Source: Fimbriimonadaceae bacterium (GTDB lineage Bacteria; Armatimonadota; Fimbriimonadia; Fimbriimonadales; Fimbriimonadaceae). From it: DNA of 6,592 bases. A model generated the notes under the pieces. It saw nothing but the letters and a program-made list of their open reading frames with translations, ran no database searches and was not told the origin of the DNA. A program made the position numbers and the translations under genes. Below are positions 1 through 5,686 of the stretch, piece by piece. The stretch spans positions 1 through 6,592 of the forward strand of contig JANWJY010000052.1 of assembly GCA_025451715.1 (NCBI GenBank), given 5' to 3'. Position 1 is the stretch's first letter, and every line of letters begins with the position of its first letter.

Positions 1-63
1 CCTTCTCCTCAAGCGCGTTTTGCGCTCGTTGCGTCGACCGAGGGCACGGCGCGAGAGACTCCT

Positions 64-432
64 GTGAAGGCAGAGCAAACGCTGCCTGGAGTCTTGTTCA
101 TCGCTCGTGAGCGGGAGATCGACCAGTTGCTGGGGCCTGGAGTGCGAATGGCAGGTCTTTCCGTCACGGTGGCCACGACAGCGGGGCTCGGGCTAGAGTT
201 TGCAAAGAGGACCAGGCCAGATGCCGTGGTGATCGTGGATGGACTACCAGGCACTGACATAGTCAGTGCGCTGGAAGCGATAAGGGCGGACGACGACCTT
301 CGGAGCGTCCCAGTCGTGGTCTTGGGGGCCCCAACGGACCGAAGAGAGCGGCTCTTGCGGTCGGGCGCAACAGTGGTGGCAGACCGAGCTGAATTGCAAC
401 AAGCGATCCGTCTGGCCGTGTCTCGTGCATAA
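64..432 (+). CDS. Degenerate receiver-domain protein (possibly the C-terminal part of a longer gene)
   Basis: The 122 residues fit one CheY-like receiver fold: beta-1 VLFIA (10-14), an alternating beta/alpha pattern, DAVVIVDGLPG (53-63) with D59 at the phosphoacceptor position, and VPVVVLGAP (82-90) as beta-4. Several active-site residues are missing. The acidic pair after beta-1 is replaced by A14-R15-E16, the Ser/Thr after beta-4 by Gly/Ala (88-89), and no Lys lies near 104-108 (VVADR). Phosphotransfer chemistry is therefore doubtful; it may be a pseudo-receiver or an adaptor. The GTG start at 64 is tentative: only a weak purine run (gagag, 53-57) precedes it, and the frame stays open upstream to base 1, so the gene may begin outside the window with this as a C-terminal domain. 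It lies on the same strand 83 bases before the hybrid kinase, suggesting a shared signalling role. The fold call is moderately sure, the start is not. Confidence 0.68.
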   Translation: MKAEQTLPGVLFIAREREIDQLLGPGVRMAGLSVTVATTAGLGLEFAKRTRPDAVVIVDGLPGTDIVSALEAIRADDDLRSVPVVVLGAPTDRRERLLRSGATVVADRAELQQAIRLAVSRA

Positions 433-446
433 AGAGAAGTGCAATA

Positions 447-476
447 TTGACTAGAACTACCCGAGTGCCGCACAAT
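447..476 (+). promoter_or_regulatory. Possible sigma-70-type promoter for the kinase gene
   Basis: TTGACT (447-452, five of six to the -35 consensus) and CACAAT (471-476, four of six to the -10 consensus) are separated by 18 bases. They lie in the 83-base gap between the small receiver gene and the kinase, which would place a transcript start near 483 and a leader of about 33 bases. The -10 is weak and the organism's sigma-factor preferences are unknown, so this is only a candidate. The kinase could equally be read from a promoter upstream of the window. Confidence 0.3.
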
Positions 477-498
477 CTCACGAATAGTCCGCTAATCT

Positions 499-503
499 AG
501 GAG
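499..503 (+). promoter_or_regulatory. Possible ribosome binding site for the ATG start at 516
   Basis: AGGAG ends 12 bases before the ATG at 516, somewhat farther than the usual 5-9. A second, shorter AGGA (508-511) lies 4 bases before the ATG. Either could serve, but neither is ideally placed, so this site does not settle the start against the GTG at 561. Confidence 0.4.
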
Positions 504-515
504 TGACAGGATAGA

Positions 516-3416
516 ATGCGTTCCTCGTCGAGCTGTCCGGTTACCGGTTTGGGAGGGCTTGTGGAGTCGACGATCGACTTCAATGTCCTCTTCGCTGTCG
601 TGATCCTGTGTGCAACGACGACTCACTGGCTCACTTTTGAGATTGCCCAGATTGGCCCGCTGCCATGCCTATTTGCACTGACAATCCTGGGCGTCTTCTT
701 CGGTAGGCACAGGGTTCCCTCCTCAGGGCCCGAAAATGCCGTAGAGGAGCTGACTCGTGCTCTCAATCTAGCCGGCGTTGGACCTTGGGAGCGAGAACTC
801 CGGACCAATACGCTGAGGGTGAGCGAGATGGCCGTACGGCTCCTCGGAATCGGTGTCGAGTCCGGTTCGGGCTCGTTCGAAGACTTTCTGGGAGTTGTCC
901 ATCCTGACGACAGGCAGCGCGTGATCGACTCGATGAACGAGTGCGCGTTCGGAGGTGCGGGTCTCATTACCGAGTTTCGCATGGTAATGCCAGATGGTTC
1001 TCACCGCTGGCTTGCTGCCCGCGGAGGCGTCATCAACGATGCGCACGGCGAACCGGAGTTTCTGGCGGGCATTTTTGAGGACGTCACTCTGCACAAGCAG
1101 GCACATGCAAATCTCGTCGAGAGAGACTTGCTGTACGAAAGGCTCGCAGAAAACGTGCCGGGGATCGTTTACCAGATGATCCGGTACCCAGATGGAAGTC
1201 GAGTCGTGCCCTACATCAGCAATCGAGTTGAGGAAGTGTTCGGGGTGACACGCGATCAGGTCTATGACGATGCAAACCTACTCATTGAGGCCATCCATCC
1301 GGACGATCGCGAAGAGAAGGAAGACTCCGCGGGGCAGGCGATGGCCAACCTCACGCACTTCGACTGGACGGGGCGGATCATGCGGCCCGACGGAGGCGTG
1401 CGGTGGATACATGCGCTTTGCAGGCCGACCCAATTGCCTGGCGGGGCGATCCACTGGGACGGTGTCATGCTCGACGTCACTGACGTCAAGGCCGCCGAAC
1501 TCGATCACATTGAGACTAAGAACAGGCTGGCGTGGCTTCTGCGGTCCAGTCCGATCGTCATCTATTCGTGTGATGGCCGAAGTCCGTATCCGATCACTTA
1601 CATCAGCGACAATGCCGGCGAGCTGCTCGGTATTCCCGTTGAAGAGTGCCTCGCAGACCCGCACTACTTACAGAAACGCATCCACCCAGAGGAGGCAGAT
1701 GCTGCGCTTCGAGCGCTCGAAGACTTGCCGGTACTAGGTCCAACCTCGATCGAGTACCGAATTCTTGTCGCGTCCGGCGAGTACCGGTGGGTGCGTGACG
1801 AACTGCGGCACGTCGTCGATGGCGAATCCATCGCGATCGTCGGGACTATTGTTGACGTTACTGAACGGCGAACCGCCCAAGACGCGCTGAGATTGAGCGA
1901 CGAGCGATTCCTTGCGATGAGTAACGCGTCGCCGCTCGGTGTGCTTTTGACAGATACAGATGGCGCGATCATTTACGTCAACAGAAAGCTCGAAGAGTTG
2001 ACCGGTGTCGCACAGGAGCGGCTCTTTGGCTGGCAGTTCTTCGACCTTGTCCATAAAGAGGACACAGTCCGAGTACGAGAAGGTTTCACAAGCTCAGTGG
2101 CAGAGCGTTCGGAACTCTCGGTGCAATGCAGACTTCAAAGGCGGGGACACGGCACGATCTGGTGCAGCATCAAGACCGCGCCGATGTTCGATGGAAGCCA
2201 GCTCGTTGGCTTCGTTGGCACGGTCGAGGACGTCACCGAGCGGTTCGAGCTCGAAATGCAAAGCGAACAGTCCCGCATCGAGGCCGAACGTGCGAACCAG
2301 GCCAAGAGCGCGTTCCTTACGCGGATCAGCCACGAGCTCCGAACTCCGCTGCACGCGATGCTCGGATTTGCACAGTTGCTCCAAAGGGGCGTGTTGGACG
2401 ACTCGCAGAAGGAGAGCGTAGACAGCATTCTCGGGAGCGGCCACCATCTCCTGTCACTGATTCGCGACGTCCTTGACATTGCACGCGCCGAGAGCGGAGA
2501 CCTGGGCGTTCAAGTCTCACCGGTCAGTTTGTATCCTGTAGTCGATGAGACTGTGCAGATGCTCTCCGCCCTCGCCCGACAAAACGGCATTCACATCGAA
2601 GTAAAGCTGGAGGACGGCGACCATGTCTCGGTGCTAGCGGACAGACAGCGCCTCCGTCAGGCGGTCATTAATGTGCTGTCGAACGCGATCAAGTACAACT
2701 CGAGGGAAGGGACTGTCACGATATCCTGCGACGTCAGCGCTGACGGGTTTGCGAAGCTCGCCATTCGCGACTCCGGATCAGGAATCCCGCTTGACAAGGT
2801 CGATCGACTTTTCACTCCGTTCGACCGCCTCGGGGCCGAGAGCACGAGCGTCGAGGGCACGGGCCTCGGATTGACGCTTACTAAGCGACTCTTAGAAGCT
2901 ATGGGGGGCAAGCTCGAACTGGAGTCGGACGAGCGCGAGGGCACGACAGTGTACATTTCTCTGCGCTATGCAGGGTCTCGTCAAGGCGGACGTGCCGCAG
3001 TGCTCATGCACGACAAGCAGGCGATGCCTCCCAATGATAAGAAGACGATCCTGCTCATTGAGGACAATGAATCGAGCATAAAGCTGATGCAGAGCGTGCT
3101 CCAGAACAGGCCGCATTACAGTTTGGAAACAGCGAGATCGGGAAGGGCCGGTCTGGAGTACTTGACACAGAACGCTCCTGATCTCGTCCTATTAGACATG
3201 AACCTCCCGGACATGGTTGGCATAGCTTTGCTTGAAAGGATAAAGGCTGAGTCGGCACAGGCGCGGACGGAGGTGATCGTGATAAGTGCGACGGCCACTG
3301 ACAGACAGGTCGAGCAGGCCCGACAGCTCGGTGCGGCGGCGTATCTGACCAAGCCGCTGGACATCAATGAACTGTTGCGAAAGGTCGACGACGCCCTGGG
3401 AGCCGCGACGTTGTGA
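516..3416 (+). CDS. Membrane-anchored hybrid histidine kinase with four PAS domains and a C-terminal receiver
   Basis: Sensor kinase of 966 residues. Two hydrophobic segments (about 22-40 and 46-63) with almost no loop, followed by R64-H65-R66, suggest a membrane hairpin with everything after it cytoplasmic. Four PAS units follow (about 78-192, 205-325, 335-452, 460-577). Each has an HP(D/E)(D/E)-like motif (H129, H261, H390, H513) and ends in DVT (D189, D320, D447, D572). The HisKA domain (about 597-662) carries H606 in SHELRTPLH, with the ExxT motif (E607, T610) that families with phosphatase activity keep. The HATPase (about 705-818) has N723, DSGSG (752-756) and GTGLGL (781-786). The receiver (about 843-960) keeps E849/D850, D894, S924 and K946, so it should be functional. 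H606 to D894 transfer is expected; an onward step would normally need an Hpt protein, and none is seen. The gene is 4-base coupled to the HD-GYP regulator. The ligand is unknown. GTG 561 is an alternative start. Confidence 0.96.
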   Translation: MRSSSSCPVTGLGGLVESTIDFNVLFAVVILCATTTHWLTFEIAQIGPLPCLFALTILGVFFGRHRVPSSGPENAVEELTRALNLAGVGPWERELRTNTLRVSEMAVRLLGIGVESGSGSFEDFLGVVHPDDRQRVIDSMNECAFGGAGLITEFRMVMPDGSHRWLAARGGVINDAHGEPEFLAGIFEDVTLHKQAHANLVERDLLYERLAENVPGIVYQMIRYPDGSRVVPYISNRVEEVFGVTRDQVYDDANLLIEAIHPDDREEKEDSAGQAMANLTHFDWTGRIMRPDGGVRWIHALCRPTQLPGGAIHWDGVMLDVTDVKAAELDHIETKNRLAWLLRSSPIVIYSCDGRSPYPITYISDNAGELLGIPVEECLADPHYLQKRIHPEEADAALRALEDLPVLGPTSIEYRILVASGEYRWVRDELRHVVDGESIAIVGTIVDVTERRTAQDALRLSDERFLAMSNASPLGVLLTDTDGAIIYVNRKLEELTGVAQERLFGWQFFDLVHKEDTVRVREGFTSSVAERSELSVQCRLQRRGHGTIWCSIKTAPMFDGSQLVGFVGTVEDVTERFELEMQSEQSRIEAERANQAKSAFLTRISHELRTPLHAMLGFAQLLQRGVLDDSQKESVDSILGSGHHLLSLIRDVLDIARAESGDLGVQVSPVSLYPVVDETVQMLSALARQNGIHIEVKLEDGDHVSVLADRQRLRQAVINVLSNAIKYNSREGTVTISCDVSADGFAKLAIRDSGSGIPLDKVDRLFTPFDRLGAESTSVEGTGLGLTLTKRLLEAMGGKLELESDEREGTTVYISLRYAGSRQGGRAAVLMHDKQAMPPNDKKTILLIEDNESSIKLMQSVLQNRPHYSLETARSGRAGLEYLTQNAPDLVLLDMNLPDMVGIALLERIKAESAQARTEVIVISATATDRQVEQARQLGAAAYLTKPLDINELLRKVDDALGAATL
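551..556 (+). promoter_or_regulatory. Strong Shine-Dalgarno-like site before the alternative GTG start at 561
   Basis: GGGAGG ends 4 bases before the in-frame GTG at 561 (residue 16 of the longer reading). Starting there would remove a Ser-rich, featureless 15-residue leader and begin just before the first hydrophobic segment, which is a natural N-terminus. The close spacing is slightly short, and the site may be chance in coding sequence. Confidence 0.4.
3413..3416 (+). other. GTGA start/stop overlap coupling the kinase and HD-GYP genes
   Basis: The kinase stop TGA (3414-3416) overlaps the GTG start of the HD-GYP gene (3413-3415). This arrangement is typical of translational coupling within one operon and of cognate kinase/regulator pairs. 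An in-frame ATG at 3443, preceded by a G-rich run (3437-3442), is an alternative start that would sit right at the receiver's first strand. Confidence 0.8.
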
Positions 3417-4465
3417 TCAAGATTGAGGAAGACCTGCGGGGGATGCACATCGTCGTGATCGACGACGAGGCCGTAAACCGTCGACTCATGGAGAGGATCC
3501 TCCAGGATTCGGGTTTCACCCGAATAACCCTTATTGCTGAGTCGACCGACCTAAAGAGCCTTGAGGAGAGTGATCCTGACGTGATCTGCCTCGACCTGCA
3601 CATGCCGGGGAAGGACGGCTTTAGCGTGCTCGAAGCGATTAGAGGGTCGCATCCCTTACTTAAGCAGGTGCCGATCCTCGTGTTCACCACTGATGTTTCG
3701 ATTCCTTCGAGGCAGAGAGCCCTTGAACTCGGCGCGAACGACTTCCTGAACAAACCCGGGGAGGCGACCGAAATCGTGCTGCGCGTGCGAAACTTCCTGC
3801 GCACGAGAAAGCTCCATAAAGAGCTTGAGGGCTACAGCCTAGACCTCGAGAGCAAAGTCCAGCGTCGAACTCTCGAGCTTTATGAAGCGACCGAGGACTG
3901 TCTCTGGCGGCTCGCGCGAGCGTCGGAGTACCGCGACGACGATACTGGCGAGCACACGATTCGCGTAGGAGTCATCTCTTCAAGGATCGCTGCCCAATTG
4001 GGCATTGGGGCCGAGGATGTCGATATGATCCGTCGCGCGGCTCCGTTGCACGACATTGGAAAGATCGGAATCCCCGATTCAATCCTGCTCAAGCCCGGGA
4101 AACTGACGACCGAAGAGTTTGCGGTCATGCGATCTCACGTGAAGATCGGAGCGAGTCTGTTGGCCGGGAGCAGCTCGAAGCTTATGCTCATGGCGGAGAA
4201 GATTGCGCTCACCCACCACGAGAAGTGGGACGGCACCGGTTATGCAATGGGGCTAAAAGGAGAGGAGATCCCACTTCCAGGGCGGATCGTCGCCGTCGCA
4301 GACGTGTACGACGCGCTGATCCATGACAGACCGTACAAACAGGCTTGGCCGGTCGAGAAGGCAATTGGGGAGATCGAGTCTCAAGCGGGCGCGCACTTCG
4401 ACCCTGAGATCGTCGAAGCTTTCGTCAAGGTCGTCAACTCAAACGAGTCTGGCATTGTCGCCTAG
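3413..4465 (+). CDS. Response regulator with receiver and HD-GYP domains (predicted cyclic-di-GMP phosphodiesterase)
   Basis: The 350-residue protein has the RpfG-like layout. The N-terminal receiver (about 11-130) has D17/D18, phosphoacceptor D61 in LDLHMPG, T92 and K114, all intact. A charged, probably helical linker (about 131-165) leads to the HD-GYP domain (about 165-343) with GEH (H181), HDIGK (213-217), H242, HHE (268-270), DGTGY (273-277), D297/D300 and the family's DRPYK and AGAHFDP stretches. The predicted metal-binding His/Asp residues are present, so hydrolysis of cyclic-di-GMP is plausible. The signature reads GYA (276-278) instead of GYP, and the usual HP at 242 reads HV. The gene overlaps the hybrid kinase stop by 4 bases, making that kinase its probable partner; cytoplasmic action is expected. 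Its own stop overlaps the stop of the convergent aldolase gene. The output is inferred from the family, not shown; a diguanylate-binding or degenerate role remains possible. Confidence 0.95.
   Translation: MIKIEEDLRGMHIVVIDDEAVNRRLMERILQDSGFTRITLIAESTDLKSLEESDPDVICLDLHMPGKDGFSVLEAIRGSHPLLKQVPILVFTTDVSIPSRQRALELGANDFLNKPGEATEIVLRVRNFLRTRKLHKELEGYSLDLESKVQRRTLELYEATEDCLWRLARASEYRDDDTGEHTIRVGVISSRIAAQLGIGAEDVDMIRRAAPLHDIGKIGIPDSILLKPGKLTTEEFAVMRSHVKIGASLLAGSSSKLMLMAEKIALTHHEKWDGTGYAMGLKGEEIPLPGRIVAVADVYDALIHDRPYKQAWPVEKAIGEIESQAGAHFDPEIVEAFVKVVNSNESGIVA
4462..4465. other. Convergent stop codons overlapping in CTAG
   Basis: The + strand HD-GYP gene stops with TAG at 4463-4465 and the - strand aldolase gene stops with TAG read from 4464-4462. 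The palindrome CTAG lets the two genes overlap by 3 bases of the aldolase stop and 3 of the HD-GYP stop (4462-4465 in total). There is no intergenic space here, and I see no hairpin plus T-run on either side, so each transcript probably runs into the other gene's 3' end. Confidence 0.9.
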
Positions 4466-5547
4466 GAGATCGTCACGTCGTCACAAAGGTATACGTCTTG
4501 GATCGCGTTCAGAAGTTTGACGCCCTCGCCCATAGACTTTTGGAATGCCTTGCGGCCGGAGATCAGCCCGGTACCGCCGGCGCGCTTATTGATCACGGCA
4601 GTTCGCACTGCGTCTTGCAGGTCGCTGGAACCCGATGCGCCCCCTGAGTTGATGAGCCCAGAGCGACCCATGTAGCAGTTCGCCAACTGGTAGCGCGTCA
4701 GATCGATGGGGTGGTCGCTTGTCAGCTCAGTATAGATGCGCTCATCGAGCTTTCCGTAAGAAGAGCTGCCCGAGTTGAGCGCTTTGTAACCACCGTTGCT
4801 CTCGGGCATTTTCTGCTTGATGATGTCGGCTTGGATCGTGACGCCCAAGTGGTTTGCCTGGCCAGTGAGATCAGCCGAGAGGTGATAGTCCTTGTCCTTC
4901 TTGAAATCGTTGTTGCGAAGGTAGCACCAAAGGACAGTTCCCATTCCGAGTTCGTGCGCGAGCGCAAACGCCTGCGAGACTTCGACGATTTGCCGACCGC
5001 CCTCGTCGCTACCAAAGTAGACCGTTGCACCGACGGCGACCGCGCCCATGTTCCACGCCTGTTCGACCTGTCCAAACATGATCTGGTCTGCCTTGTTCGG
5101 ATAGGTCAAAAGCTCGTTGTGGTTGATCTTTACGATGAATGGAATCTTGTGCGCCCATTTTCGGCTGCACGATCCGAGAACTCCTAGGGTGGAGGCGACC
5201 GCGTTGCACCCGCCTTCGACAGCGAGCTCGACGATCTTTTCCGGATCGAAATAGTCGGGGTTCTTGGCAAAGCTTGCGCCGCCGCTGTGCTCGACACCCT
5301 GGTCGACTGGCAGAATGCTCACGTAACCCGTGCCGCCTAGCCGTCCGTGGTCGAAGATCGTCTGTAGGCTGCGAAGGGTCTGGCAATTCCTGTCGGATCC
5401 GAGCAGGACGCGATCGATGAAGTCCGGGCCAGGAAGGTGGAGCCGCCCCTTGTCGATCGTCTTGCACTTGTGCCCGAGCAGGGCCCCCGCCTCGCCGCCG
5501 AGGATGCTCTCAATGTCTCCGATTCTGCCCATTGCGACGCTCGCCAT
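4462..5547 (-). CDS. fbaB: Class I fructose-bisphosphate aldolase (DhnA/FbaB type)
   Basis: The enzyme cleaves fructose 1,6-bisphosphate to glyceraldehyde 3-phosphate and dihydroxyacetone phosphate, reversibly, in cytoplasmic glycolysis/gluconeogenesis through a Schiff-base lysine. The 361 residues resemble E. coli FbaB (about 350, from memory) over the whole length: GTGYVSILPVDQGVEH (72-87), NMGAVAVGATVYFGS (166-180), ADLTGQANHL (225-234), ADIIKQKMPESNGGYKA (240-256) and GLINSGGASG (297-306). K244 is the likely Schiff-base residue by analogy with the DhnA family. The NSGG (300-303) and GLISGRKAFQ (327-336) stretches fit phosphate binding. A short Ser/Gly-rich insertion (about 258-267) seems longer than in E. 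coli. M1 is used here, but M6 (5530-5532) starts nearer the E. coli N-terminus; neither has a strong Shine-Dalgarno. No other glycolytic gene is adjacent, so it is probably monocistronic. It is divergent from the tolC-like gene and convergent with the HD-GYP gene. Confidence 0.96.
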   Translation of the reverse strand: MASVAMGRIGDIESILGGEAGALLGHKCKTIDKGRLHLPGPDFIDRVLLGSDRNCQTLRSLQTIFDHGRLGGTGYVSILPVDQGVEHSGGASFAKNPDYFDPEKIVELAVEGGCNAVASTLGVLGSCSRKWAHKIPFIVKINHNELLTYPNKADQIMFGQVEQAWNMGAVAVGATVYFGSDEGGRQIVEVSQAFALAHELGMGTVLWCYLRNNDFKKDKDYHLSADLTGQANHLGVTIQADIIKQKMPESNGGYKALNSGSSSYGKLDERIYTELTSDHPIDLTRYQLANCYMGRSGLINSGGASGSSDLQDAVRTAVINKRAGGTGLISGRKAFQKSMGEGVKLLNAIQDVYLCDDVTIS

Positions 5548-5586
5548 GTCTGTACTCGGCCCATTTTGGCACGTCCGTTAGGTTAG

Positions 5587-5600
5587 GCGGGCCCTCCCGC
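5587..5600. repeat. Short GC-rich inverted repeat
   Basis: GCGGG (5587-5591) pairs with CCCGC (5596-5600) around a CCCT loop. It lies in the aldolase leader on the - strand, about 40 bases before its start. There is no T-run in either direction, so it is not a classic terminator; it could be a leader hairpin, a protein site or chance in GC-rich DNA. Confidence 0.4.
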
Positions 5601-5615
5601 GAATAGGCCTGTAGC

Positions 5616-5647
5616 CTGAAACCGGCCCTGCTTGCAGGGTGTATAAA
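5616..5647 (+). promoter_or_regulatory. Possible long-spacer promoter for the TolC-like gene
   Basis: CTGAAA (5616-5621, four of six to the -35 consensus) and TATAAA (5642-5647, five of six to the -10) are 20 bases apart, longer than the standard 17. The 14-base dyad at 5626-5639 sits almost centred in this spacer. This is the layout of promoters activated by MerR-family regulators, which twist an over-long spacer. Transcription would start near 5654, 33 bases before the ATG. No MerR-type gene is in the window, so the regulator is unidentified. Confidence 0.35.
5626..5639. repeat. Perfect 14-base dyad, operator candidate
   Basis: CCCTGC (5626-5631) and GCAGGG (5634-5639) are exact inverted copies around a TT centre. 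The dyad lies immediately upstream of TATAAA. Outer arms ACCGG (5621-5625) and CCGGT (5652-5656) could enclose it in a larger structure. The position suits a dimeric regulator of the TolC-like gene; a leader hairpin is less likely because the expected transcript start lies downstream of it. Confidence 0.45.
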
Positions 5648-5686
5648 CAGACCGGTGGCCCGTGGGCCGGCGTGTGGGCTTCAGAA

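Larger units (their letters stand above)
5548..5686. other. Divergent intergenic region with dense inverted repeats
   Basis: These 139 bases separate the 5' ends of the aldolase and TolC-like genes and must hold both promoters. Reading left to right, I see a tandem GTTAG (5577-5586), a GCGGG/CCCGC hairpin (5587-5600, loop CCCT), a 4-base AGGC/GCCT pair (5605-5617), ACCGG (5621-5625) matched by CCGGT (5652-5656) around the 14-base dyad, and GGCC/GGCC arms at 5657-5668. I found no convincing -35/-10 for the aldolase direction and no small reading frame with coding character. Confidence 0.7.

Noticed and set aside
9..473. 154-codon - strand open frame over the small receiver gene
   Set aside because: The translation is Ser/Thr/Arg-rich without any fold pattern, as expected of a shadow of GC-rich coding sequence, while the + frame has a receiver-like beta/alpha pattern.
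1264..1737. 157-codon + strand frame inside the kinase gene
   Set aside because: It is Arg/Ser-rich with no domain character and lies wholly within the PAS region of the kinase, whose frame is fully supported.
4440..4500. Terminator between the HD-GYP and aldolase genes
   Set aside because: Only the short palindrome CCTAGG and a direct GTCAC repeat are present; there is no stable stem-loop with a T-run on either strand.
4711..5187. 158-codon + strand open frame antisense to the aldolase gene
   Set aside because: The aldolase on the other strand is unmistakable by conserved motifs. The antisense frame shows no recognisable domain and is explained by the codon bias of the real gene.
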